A stretch of DNA of 64,000 nucleotides from Polaribacter haliotis (GCF_014784055.1 NZ_CP061813.1:1560001-1624000), one strand, 5' to 3'. Counted from the stretch's first letter, positions 46,244 through 55,882 are shown. Notes: a model not told the origin generated them from the letters alone. A program made the numbers and translations.

Positions 46244-46816
46244 ATGAAAAATAAACTGGCAAATATGATGTGTTTAGATTTATTTTTATCTTCTCAAGAA
46301 ACTTCAGATTATAACGCTATTAAAGAATCTATTACACCTACAGATTCTAAAAAACTACCTTTACTTAGCTTCGATTTTTATAACAACTATTTTTCTTCGG
46401 AAATGGAACTTCTAGACAACAAAAGTGATATCAATCATGTAAAAGAATTGGCTTCTAAATTCGATTGGAAAAATAATTTTGAAAACTTATTTAAAGACCA
46501 AAAGTTTGAGGCAATTGTAATTACAGATATTAATCAAAATATTGTTTGGGTAAATGAAGGTTTTACAAAAATGACTGGTTTTACAAAGAATTTCGCCTTA
46601 AAAAAATCGCCTACTTTTCTTCAAGGTGAAGAAACCTCATTAGAAACTAAAAAGAGAATTCGAAATAAAATCGCAAAAAACACCCCATTTTCTGATGTAA
46701 TTATCAACTACAAAAAAGACAAAACTCCTTATAAATGCGAGTTGAAAATATTCCCTTTATATAGCAAAAAAACGACTCATTTTATTGCACTAGAGAAATC
46801 TGTGGCTTCGTTTTAA
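46244..46816 (+). CDS. LOV-like PAS protein lacking the photoactive Cys
   Basis: 190 residues; the first 80 are helical and unassigned, the PAS core runs about 85-185. It contains FEAIVITDINQNIVWVNEGF and SPTFLQGEET at about 122-131. LOV photoreceptors have GxNCRFLQG there: here FLQG is kept but the flavin-adduct Cys is replaced (SPT). It may bind flavin without forming an adduct, bind another ligand, or only dimerise. No output domain. Downstream of sigZ, same strand. Confidence 0.85.
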   Translation: MKNKLANMMCLDLFLSSQETSDYNAIKESITPTDSKKLPLLSFDFYNNYFSSEMELLDNKSDINHVKELASKFDWKNNFENLFKDQKFEAIVITDINQNIVWVNEGFTKMTGFTKNFALKKSPTFLQGEETSLETKKRIRNKIAKNTPFSDVIINYKKDKTPYKCELKIFPLYSKKTTHFIALEKSVASF

Positions 46817-46908
46817 CATGAATTTCTTTTACTTTTAAGTAAATTCAATAAAAATTATTTTTTTTTAGCAAAATAGATCCCATAAATGTATTAACGAAAA
46901 AAGCCTTT

Positions 46909-48867
46909 TTATCTCCTCCTTTTAGGAGCTCTACTCACCTTCTTTTTCCTTCTATTAAAAGGCACAGCATCATCAAAAGTATTTTTAGTTTCTTTTGCTT
47001 TTTTATTCTTTTTCCAAGAATTATTTTCAGGCAATAATTTTTGAAGCAAGTCTTGTCTACCAACTTTATTTAACGTGTTACGAATCCAATCTTTGTTTTC
47101 TTTTTTATACCAAAAGAAAAATTTATGTTGGTCTTCACGCTCCTTTTTTGTTTTTGGAGTTTTAGTTGGTTTTAAAGTATAAGGATGATATCCTGAATAA
47201 TAAATAACAGTTGCAACTGTCATTGGAGTTGGCGTAAAACCCTGAACTTGTTCCAGTTGAAAACCCATATCTTTTGTTTCAGCTGCCAAATTTGCCATAT
47301 CTTCTACTTCACTTGCAGGATGGCTTGATATAAAATAAGGAATCAATTGAAGGTTTAATTTCTTCTTGATATTTATCTTATCAAAACGCTCTTTAAACAT
47401 GTGAAAATATTTAAAAGAAGGTTTACGCATCAATTTTAAAACGGGGTCAGAAGTATGTTCTGGTGCTACTTTTAAACGACCAGAAACGTGTTTTGTCATT
47501 ACTTCTTCTGTGTATGCATCCAACTCTTTTGGGTCTGCGTTTTTATTGAATTCTGGCACCAACATATCATGTCTAATTCCACTTCCAATAAAAGATTTTT
47601 TAATTTTCGGATGCTTATCAACAGCTTGATATAATTCCGTTAATGGTTTGTGAGAAGTATCTAAATTAGAACAAATCACTGGCGAAATACAACTTGGCGC
47701 AACACATTTGTCGCAAATAGATTGTACTTTCCCTTTCATCTGATACATGTTGGCAGAAGGTCCACCAATATCGGATAAATAGCCTTTAAAATCTGGCATA
47801 TTTGCCACTTTATCAATTTCTTTTAAAACCGATTCCTGACTTCTACTCGCAATAAATTTTCCTTGATGTGCCGAAATTGTACAAAAACTACAACCACCAA
47901 AACATCCTCTATGAATATTTATCGAGAATTTTATCATTTCAAACGCAGGTATTGGCCCACGCTTGTTATATTTTGGATGTGGTAAACGTGTAAAAGGCAA
48001 ATCGAAAGAACCATCAATTTCCTTTTCTGTCATTGTAGGAAAAGGCGGATTTATCATCAACGTTTTTCCAGCAACTTCTTGTAAAATTCTTCTTGCTTTT
48101 AATTTATTCGATTCTTGTTCAATCGTTTTAAAGTTAGAAGCAAACGTTTTTTTATCTTTTAAACACGCCTCATGAGAGTTGATTGTTACATCTTCCCAAT
48201 CATTTACAACCGGCATTTTTTCTGTTTTTGTATCAATAAAAACAGCTGTTTGTTTTATGTTTTTTAAACTCGAAAAAGGAACTCCTTTTTGCAATAATTC
48301 TACAATTTCACGCAAAGGTTGTTCACCCATTCCATAAACTAACATGTCAGCTTTAGACGTTTCTAAAATCGTTGGCAACAACTTATCAGACCAATAATCG
48401 TAATGTGTTACACGTCTTAAAGAAGCTTCAATACCACCAATTAAAACTGGCACTTCTGGGAATTTTTCTTTTAATATTTTCGAATAAACCGAAGTTGCAT
48501 AATCAGGTCTAAAACCTTTATCACCATTAGGTGTGTACGCATCTTTGTCACGTCTTTTTTTGCTTGCAGTATAGTTAGAAACCATAGGATCCATACAACC
48601 ACCAGTTACACCAAAAAACAATCTTGGTTTCCCTAATTTTTCGAAATCTTGCAAGTTATCATTCACACTAGGTTGAGGCACAATTGCCACTCTTAAACCG
48701 TAACTTTCTAAAATTCTTCCAATTACAGCTGGCCCAAATGACGGATGATCCACATACGCATCTCCACTAAATAAAATCACGTCCAATTCCTCCCAACCAC
48801 GAATTTTTACTTCCTTGTTTGTTGTTGGCAACCAGTCTGTTAATTGATGTTTATTTGTTTCTTGCAT
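46909..48867 (-). CDS. YgiQ-type radical SAM protein
   Basis: 652 residues from the ATG at 48867. ATG 48876 is in frame but lies over a minus-strand -7 box (TATTTTTG, 48881-48874), so 48867 is chosen and the mRNA would be nearly leaderless. The [4Fe-4S] motif is CFGGCSFC within INIHRGCFGGCSFCTISA. N-terminal cobalamin/UPF0313-like domain with VLIGGIEASLRR; C-terminal basic tail KKKVSRAPKRRR. Belongs to the YgiQ family; substrate unknown. Confidence 0.93.
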   Translation of the reverse strand: MQETNKHQLTDWLPTTNKEVKIRGWEELDVILFSGDAYVDHPSFGPAVIGRILESYGLRVAIVPQPSVNDNLQDFEKLGKPRLFFGVTGGCMDPMVSNYTASKKRRDKDAYTPNGDKGFRPDYATSVYSKILKEKFPEVPVLIGGIEASLRRVTHYDYWSDKLLPTILETSKADMLVYGMGEQPLREIVELLQKGVPFSSLKNIKQTAVFIDTKTEKMPVVNDWEDVTINSHEACLKDKKTFASNFKTIEQESNKLKARRILQEVAGKTLMINPPFPTMTEKEIDGSFDLPFTRLPHPKYNKRGPIPAFEMIKFSINIHRGCFGGCSFCTISAHQGKFIASRSQESVLKEIDKVANMPDFKGYLSDIGGPSANMYQMKGKVQSICDKCVAPSCISPVICSNLDTSHKPLTELYQAVDKHPKIKKSFIGSGIRHDMLVPEFNKNADPKELDAYTEEVMTKHVSGRLKVAPEHTSDPVLKLMRKPSFKYFHMFKERFDKINIKKKLNLQLIPYFISSHPASEVEDMANLAAETKDMGFQLEQVQGFTPTPMTVATVIYYSGYHPYTLKPTKTPKTKKEREDQHKFFFWYKKENKDWIRNTLNKVGRQDLLQKLLPENNSWKKNKKAKETKNTFDDAVPFNRRKKKVSRAPKRRR

Positions 48868-48959
48868 AGTTTGCAAAAATACGAGAATTTTATTTGAAAA
48901 AAACGTTTAATTCAGAAAAGTGAACCAGAAATATTAAATTAAGTTTTATATTTTTTTGA

Positions 48960-49052
48960 AGCTATTTCCAGCTTTCACTACTCGCTTTTTTTATTCAAAA
49001 AAGAATAAAAAAGAGCTCAAACAAACCGTTCAATCTGGGCTATACTTGTTTG
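48960..49052 (-). repeat. Dispersed hairpin repeat, copy 3 (mixed subtype)
   Basis: Read on the minus strand: GCCCAGATTGAAC, TTTGAGCTC, AT-rich hairpin, GCGAGTAGTGAAAGC, ending GGAAATAGCTTC. It has the GAGCTC/GCGAG core of copies 1-2 and the outer ends of copies 4-6. It forms an inverted pair with copy 4, enclosing the DJ-1-like gene. Confidence 0.8.
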
Positions 49053-49083
49053 CTAACTATTATCATTATTTCTAAGTCAAAAA

Positions 49084-49815
49084 TTACTCAACAATCAAAT
49101 GAGGAACAGTATCTATATTCCAATCTATAACCAAACCACCAGCCAACGATTTTGCTACTTCTTTACCGTATAAAAATTCACATAAATACAAAGCCGCTTC
49201 AAAAGATTTTGCGCCTCCAGCAGACGTTATATATTTTCCATCATGGACAAATAAAACGTCTTTTCTAATATCTAATGTTGGGAACATTTCTCTCATTTTG
49301 TCAATATCACTTGGGAAAGTTGTGGAAACTTTGTCTTTTAATAATCCTGCTTTTGCCAAAACAAATGCGCCATCGCAATGAGAGGTAACGTAAATTGCTT
49401 CTTTATCTACTTTTTGCACAAAGTCAATCATAGCTTTGTCTTCTAAATCGGAATCTAAATGATGCTCTGCAGATGGAACTACTAAAATATCGATTTTTGG
49501 TAAACTATCTTTTAAATAATTAAAGTCAGGTAGAATTCGCATTCCTTCGAAAGTAGTAATTGGTTTGTCTGTATTTGCTACAGTAAAAACATTCATCGAC
49601 TTTATACTTTTTCTAAAAATAGTATGCTGAAAAATATCAAAAGGTGCAGTTAGTTCTGTATTAAAAGTCCCATCCATAATTAGGAAAGCAACATTGTATC
49701 TGTCTTTTTCTAATTTTGGAAACGTTTTTTCTACTGTTGTACTTTTTTTGTCTTCAACTTTGGAAACACAACCAATAAACAGCATTAAACCTATTATGTA
49801 AAGGAATTTATTCAT
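49084..49815 (-). CDS. DJ-1/PfpI-family lipoprotein
   Basis: 243 residues; lipobox LFIGC. A DJ-1/PfpI-type (GATase1-like) domain follows: NVAFLIMDGTFNTELTAPFD, the nucleophile elbow SHCDGAFVLAKAG with the reactive Cys, then KYITSAGGAKSFEAALYL. Normally cytoplasmic, this one carries a lipoprotein signal, so it works in the envelope. Flanked by inverted copies of the dispersed repeat (copies 3 and 4). Confidence 0.9.
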   Translation of the reverse strand: MNKFLYIIGLMLFIGCVSKVEDKKSTTVEKTFPKLEKDRYNVAFLIMDGTFNTELTAPFDIFQHTIFRKSIKSMNVFTVANTDKPITTFEGMRILPDFNYLKDSLPKIDILVVPSAEHHLDSDLEDKAMIDFVQKVDKEAIYVTSHCDGAFVLAKAGLLKDKVSTTFPSDIDKMREMFPTLDIRKDVLFVHDGKYITSAGGAKSFEAALYLCEFLYGKEVAKSLAGGLVIDWNIDTVPHLIVE

Positions 49816-49936
49816 CTTCTAAAATGTTTTTCACAAAATTAGTGTTTCCTTTTTTAAATATCTAAAATCATTGAGTTTTAGATATTTTTAGCTTATAAAT
49901 TCTTTTAAAATACCGTAATTATTCTAACTCTTAATA

Positions 49937-50019
49937 GTTTGCAAACAGGTTTAGCCCAGATTGAAGTGGCATCCTTTTTGTTTTTCACAAAAAGATATAA
50001 CGTAAAGCTGGAAATAGCT
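49937..50019 (+). repeat. Dispersed hairpin repeat, copy 4 (ATCC subtype)
   Basis: GCCCAGATTGAAGTGGCATC, hairpin CTTTTTG/CAAAAAG, GATAT, then AAAGCTGGAAATAGC. Inverted relative to copy 3. The remaining gap to 50109 shows no clear promoter match. Confidence 0.8.
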
Positions 50020-50108
50020 TCTAATAAAAATAGAATTCATTTTAACAAAAGAATTTTACACAACTCTTTTTAGTTTCGTAGATTTATGCCAAACTAATTT
50101 AACTTAAC

Positions 50109-52034
50109 ATGAAAAAAGTTCTCCTTTTAACCATTTTTAGTCTATTTCTTTTCAGTTCTTGTAATCCTACAAAGGAAAAAGAAGATAAAAAAGATACGTA
50201 TGTTGCCGATAATTACACGAAAAAAGAGGTAAATATTACAATGAGAGATGGTACAAAGCTCTACACAACCATTTATTCTCCTAAAGATACTTCTAAAAAA
50301 TACCCGATTTTAATGCAGAGAACTCCTTATAGTTCTGCACCTTATGGAGAAGGAAAAATGAAAACCAAAATTGGCCCAAATGTTCATTTAATGAAAGAAG
50401 GAAATATTGTGGTGTACCAAGATGTGCGTGGACGATGGATGAGTGAAGGTGTGTATGATAATATGCGTGCTTATATTCCGAATAAAAAAGAAAACGAATC
50501 TGATGAAGTTTCTGATACGTATGACACGATTGATTGGTTGGTAAAAAACGTAGAAAACAACAACGGAAATGTTGGAACTTGGGGAATTTCTTATCCTGGA
50601 CATTATGCAACAGTTTCTACAATAGATGCACATCCTGCATTAAAAGCGGCTTCTCCACAAGCTTGTATTGGCGATTTTTTCTTTGATGATTTTCATCATA
50701 ATGGAGCATTTTTATTGAGTTATTTTAGAGCGATTTCACTTTTTGGAACATATAAAGACACACCAACAGATTCTGCTTGGTATTCTTTTCCGAAGATGAA
50801 TTCGCAAGATCAATATCAGTTTTTCTTGGATAAAGGTCCTTTAAAAAACTTGAATGAATATTTTCAGTATGATAAATTAGACGTAAAAACTGCTGAAAAT
50901 AAAGATAGAATTGACGATTATTTCTGGAAAGAAATTACTGAACACCCAAATTACGATTCGGTTTGGAAAAGTAAAGGAATTATACAACATATGGACAAAG
51001 TACCATCTACTGTAGCAACCATGGTTGTTGGTGGTTGGTTTGATGCTGAAGATTTATATGGCCCTTTAGAGACTTATAAAGGAATAGAAAAACATGGAAA
51101 AGGAAATTACAACACGCTTGTTTTTGGACCTTGGGATCATGGAAAATGGGCAAGAAATACTGTAAAAAATTATGTTGGTAATTATTATTTTGGAGATTCA
51201 ATTTCTTTAAATTTTCAAAAAAATATTGAAACCAAATTCTTTAATCATTTCTTAAAAGGAAATGGAGATAAAAATTCTGGTTTGCCTGAAGCGTATGTTT
51301 TTGATTCTGGTAAAAAAGAATGGAAAAGTTACGATGCTTGGCCTCCAAAAAATGTTGAAAAAGAATCATTTTTCTTAAATTCTGACCAAGAATTAAAAAA
51401 GACTCATAATGGAAAATTCACTAAAAAAATCGATTTTATTAGTGATGTAAAACGTCCTGTTCCTTATTCTGAAGATATTAAAACGGTTTTTACACCAAGA
51501 AAATACATGACAGATGACCAACGTTTTGCGGCAAGAAGACCAGATGTTTTGGTTTTTGAAATGGATATTTTAACGGAAGATTACACATTGGCTGGAGATA
51601 TTTTGGCAAAACTAAAAGTAGCAACTACAGGAACTGCAGCAGATTGGATTGTGAAGGTGATTGATGTGCATCCTTCAGAAATTGAAACTGATAAAGAAAA
51701 TGACAAACTACAAGATCATTTAAAAATGAGTAATTATCATTTAATGGTTAGAAGTGAAGTTTTACGTGGACGTTTTAGAAATAGTTTCGAAAACCCAGAA
51801 CCATTTACTCCAAACAAAAAAACAGATGTAAATATAAAGTTACAAGATGTTTTTCATACGTTTAAAAAAGGTCATAAATTACAGATTCAAGTCCAAAGTA
51901 CTTGGTTTCCTTTAATCGATTTGAATCCGCAAACGTATGTAGATAACATTTACAAAGCAGACGAAAAAGATTTTAAAACGCAAACACACACAGTTTTTAC
52001 AGATTCTACAATTGAATTTTCTGTATTAAAATAA
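50109..52034 (+). CDS. CocE/NonD-type S15 peptidase lipoprotein
   Basis: 641 residues; lipobox FSSC. X-Pro dipeptidyl-peptidase (S15)/CocE-type alpha/beta hydrolase with catalytic Ser in GTWGISYPGHYAT, Asp in VVGGWFDAEDLYGP and His in FGPWDHGKW; C-terminal jelly-roll domain. Hydrolyses acyl or X-Pro peptide bonds in the envelope. Followed 17 nt later by a second S15 member. Confidence 0.92.
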   Translation: MKKVLLLTIFSLFLFSSCNPTKEKEDKKDTYVADNYTKKEVNITMRDGTKLYTTIYSPKDTSKKYPILMQRTPYSSAPYGEGKMKTKIGPNVHLMKEGNIVVYQDVRGRWMSEGVYDNMRAYIPNKKENESDEVSDTYDTIDWLVKNVENNNGNVGTWGISYPGHYATVSTIDAHPALKAASPQACIGDFFFDDFHHNGAFLLSYFRAISLFGTYKDTPTDSAWYSFPKMNSQDQYQFFLDKGPLKNLNEYFQYDKLDVKTAENKDRIDDYFWKEITEHPNYDSVWKSKGIIQHMDKVPSTVATMVVGGWFDAEDLYGPLETYKGIEKHGKGNYNTLVFGPWDHGKWARNTVKNYVGNYYFGDSISLNFQKNIETKFFNHFLKGNGDKNSGLPEAYVFDSGKKEWKSYDAWPPKNVEKESFFLNSDQELKKTHNGKFTKKIDFISDVKRPVPYSEDIKTVFTPRKYMTDDQRFAARRPDVLVFEMDILTEDYTLAGDILAKLKVATTGTAADWIVKVIDVHPSEIETDKENDKLQDHLKMSNYHLMVRSEVLRGRFRNSFENPEPFTPNKKTDVNIKLQDVFHTFKKGHKLQIQVQSTWFPLIDLNPQTYVDNIYKADEKDFKTQTHTVFTDSTIEFSVLK

Positions 52035-52051
52035 ATATCAAACTATAAGAA

Positions 52052-53869
52052 ATGAAAAAAACAATTTTAATTTTTTTATTTGCTTTTATCTCGCAAATAA
52101 ACGCACAAGAAAAAACAACACCCTTTTTTAAAGATGGAGAAGCACAAATTGTAGATGGCTTTAAAGATTCTAGTAAATGGATTCGTCATGATTTATGGGT
52201 AGAAACTACTTTTGACACTGATGGAGATGGAAAATTAGACAGAATGCATGTAGATGTAACAAGACCAGCACAAACAGAAACCGAAGGTTTAAAATTACCT
52301 GTAGTTTACGAATCGAGTCCTTATTATTCTGGAGTTGCTGCAGGAGGAAGAGAATTATTCTGGAATGTAAAACATGAGTTAGGAGAAAGAGTTCCTAATC
52401 CTGTGCATCCAAGTGTAATTAGAAGAGGAAAAAGACCAATTATATCGAATTCTCAAATTAGAACTTGGGTACCAAGAGGCTATATTGTTGTACACTCTTC
52501 TTCTCCAGGAACTGGTCTGTCTGACGGTTCTCCAACAGTTGGTGGAGACAACGAATCTTTAGCACCAAAAGCAGTAATCGATTGGTTAAATGGTCGTGCA
52601 AAAGGGTTTTCTGAAAGAGAAGGGAATGAAGAAGTGAAAGCATATTGGACTACAGGAAAAGTAGGTATGACAGGAACTTCTTATAATGGAACCATTCCTT
52701 TAGCAGCTGCCACAACTGGTGTTGATGGTTTAGAAGCAATTATTCCTGTTGCACCTAATACTTCTTATTATCATTATTATCGTTCTAATGGCTTAGTGCG
52801 TTCTCCTGGAGGTTATTTAGGAGAAGATATTGATGTTTTATACGATTTTATTCATAGTGGAAAAGAAGAAAATAGAGCCAGGAATAACAAAATTGTTCGT
52901 GATACAGAAATGGCAAATGGAATGGACAGACTTTCTGGAGATTATAACGATTTTTGGGCTGGAAGAGATTATATAAATGACATGAAACCAATGAAAGCAG
53001 CTTTGTTAATGTCTCATGGTTTTAACGATTGGAACGTAATGCCAGAACATAGTTATAGAATTTATAAAAAAGCTACAGATATGGGTTTACCAACTCAGGT
53101 TTATTATCACCAAAATGGACATGGAGGACCACCTCCAATGAAAATGATGAATCGTTGGTTTACGCATTATTTATTTGGTGTTGATAATGGAGTAGAAAAT
53201 GATGCAAAAGCTTGGATTGTTAGAGAGAATGACAAACAAAACGAACCAACTGCTTACGCTGCATATCCAAACCCCAAAGCAGAAAACGTAACTTTTTATT
53301 TAGGTTCTGGAGCTCCAAGTGTTGGAAGTTTACAACTTAATAAATTAGGTTCAAAAGAAAAAGAAACATTGGTAGATAACTATTCTTTCTCTGCAGAATC
53401 TCTAGCAAAGGCAGATTATACAAACCATCGTTTATTATATGTAACTCCAATTTTAAAAGAAGATGTTCATATTTCTGGTTTATCTACAATAACTATAAAA
53501 GCAGCAAGTTCTAAGAAAGCGGTAAACTTATCTGTCTATTTAGTTTCTTTACCTTGGAATTCTGGGAGAAACACAAAAATTACAGACAATATTATTACAC
53601 GTGGTTGGGCAGATTTACAAAACTATAAATCATTAACTAAAAGTAAACCACTTAAAAAAGGGAAATTTTACGAAATGACTTTCGAATTACAACCAGATGA
53701 TCAAATTATTAAAAAAGGACAACAAATTGGTTTAATGATTTTCTCTAGTGATTCTGAATATACTTTATTACCAAAGCCAGGTACAGAACTAACTGTAGAT
53801 TTAGAAGGTACAACAATTACTATTCCTATTGTTGGTGGAAAAGATGCTTTTAAAAAATCTGTTGAATAA
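52052..53869 (+). CDS. S15 Xaa-Pro dipeptidyl-peptidase, secreted
   Basis: 605 residues; signal peptide about 1-18 (ISQINAQ). Longer S15 layout than its neighbour: DVTRPAQTETEGL, catalytic Ser in GKVGMTGTSYNGTIPLAA, Asp in SHGFNDWNVMPE, His in YYHQNGHGG, C-terminal XPDP domain. Cleaves X-Pro dipeptides. Last gene of the pair; terminator follows. Confidence 0.92.
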   Translation: MKKTILIFLFAFISQINAQEKTTPFFKDGEAQIVDGFKDSSKWIRHDLWVETTFDTDGDGKLDRMHVDVTRPAQTETEGLKLPVVYESSPYYSGVAAGGRELFWNVKHELGERVPNPVHPSVIRRGKRPIISNSQIRTWVPRGYIVVHSSSPGTGLSDGSPTVGGDNESLAPKAVIDWLNGRAKGFSEREGNEEVKAYWTTGKVGMTGTSYNGTIPLAAATTGVDGLEAIIPVAPNTSYYHYYRSNGLVRSPGGYLGEDIDVLYDFIHSGKEENRARNNKIVRDTEMANGMDRLSGDYNDFWAGRDYINDMKPMKAALLMSHGFNDWNVMPEHSYRIYKKATDMGLPTQVYYHQNGHGGPPPMKMMNRWFTHYLFGVDNGVENDAKAWIVRENDKQNEPTAYAAYPNPKAENVTFYLGSGAPSVGSLQLNKLGSKEKETLVDNYSFSAESLAKADYTNHRLLYVTPILKEDVHISGLSTITIKAASSKKAVNLSVYLVSLPWNSGRNTKITDNIITRGWADLQNYKSLTKSKPLKKGKFYEMTFELQPDDQIIKKGQQIGLMIFSSDSEYTLLPKPGTELTVDLEGTTITIPIVGGKDAFKKSVE

Positions 53870-53883
53870 CAGAAAAAAACTTT

Positions 53884-53916
53884 AAAAGGTCTTGTTAATT
53901 AATTAACAAGACCTTT
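53884..53916 (+). terminator. Terminator after the S15 pair
   Basis: AAAGGTCTTGTTAAT pairs with ATTAACAAGACCTTT, then TATTTATT. Confidence 0.85.
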
Positions 53917-53923
53917 ATTTATT

Positions 53924-54340
53924 ATGAGATTTACAACGATTCTTTTTTTATTTATTACATTTATTTCTTTTAGTCAAGACATTAATAAACACCAATGGAA
54001 AAATAGGGTTCTATTGGTTTATACTGATAATGTAAATAGTTCTGAATTTAAAAACCAAACCTTAATTCTTCAAGAACACAAAAAAGAACTATTAGAAATA
54101 AAAATACTTGTATATCGATTTTCTAAAGATGTTTATAACTTCAATTTTAAAGAAAATTGGCAAAAATCAAACTCTTTGTATAAAAAATACGTACATAATT
54201 TAAAGTCTTTTAAAGTTCTTTTAATTGGTTTGGATGGTGGTATTAAATTGGAACAAAATTCAGTTTTAAAATCTAATAAATTATTTGCATTAATAGATGG
54301 AATGCCCATGAGAAAAAGAGAATTGAAAAATAAAAATTAG
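53924..54340 (+). CDS. DUF4174 protein, exported
   Basis: 138 residues; signal peptide (1-17, FISFSQ), then a DUF4174 domain (HQWKNRVLLVYTDNVNSSEF, KVLLIGLDGGIKL, KLFALIDGMPMRKREL), a thioredoxin-like fold without the CxxC pair. Function unknown. It begins 8 nt after the terminator and has no visible promoter. Confidence 0.88.
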   Translation: MRFTTILFLFITFISFSQDINKHQWKNRVLLVYTDNVNSSEFKNQTLILQEHKKELLEIKILVYRFSKDVYNFNFKENWQKSNSLYKKYVHNLKSFKVLLIGLDGGIKLEQNSVLKSNKLFALIDGMPMRKRELKNKN

Positions 54341-54351
54341 GGTATTTATAA

Positions 54352-55419
54352 ATGACAGAAAAACTAATTTACGGAATTCAACAAATAGGAATTGGTGTTG
54401 AAAATGCAGACAAAGCTTTTAAATGGTATGCAAAAACTTTAGGTGCAGATGCTTTAATTTTTGATGATAACAACGAAGCTACATATATGGCAAAATATAT
54501 GGGTGGAAAATCTCGAAAAAAGAGAGCTTTGTTGGCTTTAAACATGCAAGGTGGTGGTGGTTATGAAATTTGGCAATACACCAATAGAAAACCTTCTAAA
54601 CCTAAAAACCCTTTTAAATTGGGCGATTTAGGAATTCAGTTCTCAATCATAAAAACGAAAAATATTTCTAAAACGTTTGATAGGCTAAAGCAATTAAATG
54701 AAAATATTATTTCTAAAATTTCTACAGAACCAGATAATGGAAAGAGTTTTTATTTAAAAGACCCGTTTGATAATATTCTAAAAATTAAAGAATTTAATTC
54801 TTTTTACGATAATAAAAAACTTGATGTTGGAGGCATTTATGGAACATCCATTGGAGTTTCTAATATTGAAACTTCTCTAAAATTATACAAAGATATTTTA
54901 GGTTATGACAAAATTGAGTTTGATAAAACTGGGGTTTTTGAAGATTTAAAAACCCTTAATAATGGTGATAAGAAGTTTAGAAGAATCCTGCTTTCTCATT
55001 CAGAAAAAAGAGTTGGTGGTTTTGCCAAATTGTTTGGAGATAGCCAAATTGAATTGATTCAATCTTTAGAAAACACACCAGATAAAATTTTTGAAGATAG
55101 ATATTGGGGAGATTTAGGCTACATTCACTTATGTTTTGATATTAGAAATATGGATACACTTAAAAATGAATGTGAACAAAAAGGAGTTCCTTTTCAAGTA
55201 ATTAGTTCCGAATCTTTTGATATGGGAGAAGCAAATGGACATTGGGGTTATATTGAAGATTTTGATGGAACTTTAATCGAATTTATAGAAACTCATAAAG
55301 TACCGTTGATTAAAAAGTTGGGAATAAACATCAACCTAAAAAATAGAAATCCTAAAAAACCATTACCAAATTGGATGATTAAAGGAATGAATTTAAAACG
55401 TGTAAAGAAATTCAACTAA
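54352..55419 (+). CDS. Two-domain VOC (glyoxalase/dioxygenase superfamily) protein
   Basis: 355 residues, two VOC modules (about 5-150 and 160-310). The first starts IQQIGIGVENADKAFKWYAK, the second TSIGVSNIETSLKLYKDILG; metal ligands could be His/Glu in HLCFDIRN and LIEFIETH. Probably a metal-dependent lyase or dioxygenase; substrate unknown. Same strand as and 12 nt after the DUF4174 gene. Confidence 0.88.
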   Translation: MTEKLIYGIQQIGIGVENADKAFKWYAKTLGADALIFDDNNEATYMAKYMGGKSRKKRALLALNMQGGGGYEIWQYTNRKPSKPKNPFKLGDLGIQFSIIKTKNISKTFDRLKQLNENIISKISTEPDNGKSFYLKDPFDNILKIKEFNSFYDNKKLDVGGIYGTSIGVSNIETSLKLYKDILGYDKIEFDKTGVFEDLKTLNNGDKKFRRILLSHSEKRVGGFAKLFGDSQIELIQSLENTPDKIFEDRYWGDLGYIHLCFDIRNMDTLKNECEQKGVPFQVISSESFDMGEANGHWGYIEDFDGTLIEFIETHKVPLIKKLGININLKNRNPKKPLPNWMIKGMNLKRVKKFN

Positions 55420-55420
55420 A

Positions 55421-55882
55421 ATGACTTCAACAGAAATTGCTTTACTTTTAAATGACGATTCAGAAAAAATTACTCGAATTGGAGAAATCATTGGGAAGAA
55501 AATTCCTGAAAGAGATAATTTCGAAAATTTAAACGAGTTTGAAAAAAACTTTATTTACATTGATATTTTAGAACAAAATGTTACTGAAGGTGGTTTTATT
55601 CAATTCTTTTTTAGTTCTTCAGGGCAATTTACACATGAAATTTTTCAAGCTTATTTAGCTATAAAAGCAGAAAAAACCGTAGATATTTTAACGAAAGCCA
55701 TCTTCTTATTCCCAGAAATTCCTGTTCCAAAAAACATAAAAATCCGACAAGGAATTCTCATGCAAAAGGAATCTAATATCGATTTATGGGACGATTTAGA
55801 TCTTCAATTTGAAAAATACGAAGATGATATTGTTCAATTAACAATCGATTATGTTCGAGAAAATATTTCTTATTTCGATTGA
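55421..55882 (+). CDS. DUF4375 (DMP19-like) protein
   Basis: 153 residues, all-helical DMP19/DUF4375 domain: KNFIYIDILEQNVTEGGFIQ, FFFSSSGQFTHEIFQAYLAI. DMP19-like proteins mimic DNA or bind nucleic-acid proteins in Neisseria; here role unknown. Begins 1 nt after the VOC gene stop; overlaps the convergent MFS gene by 13 nt. Confidence 0.82.
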   Translation: MTSTEIALLLNDDSEKITRIGEIIGKKIPERDNFENLNEFEKNFIYIDILEQNVTEGGFIQFFFSSSGQFTHEIFQAYLAIKAEKTVDILTKAIFLFPEIPVPKNIKIRQGILMQKESNIDLWDDLDLQFEKYEDDIVQLTIDYVRENISYFD

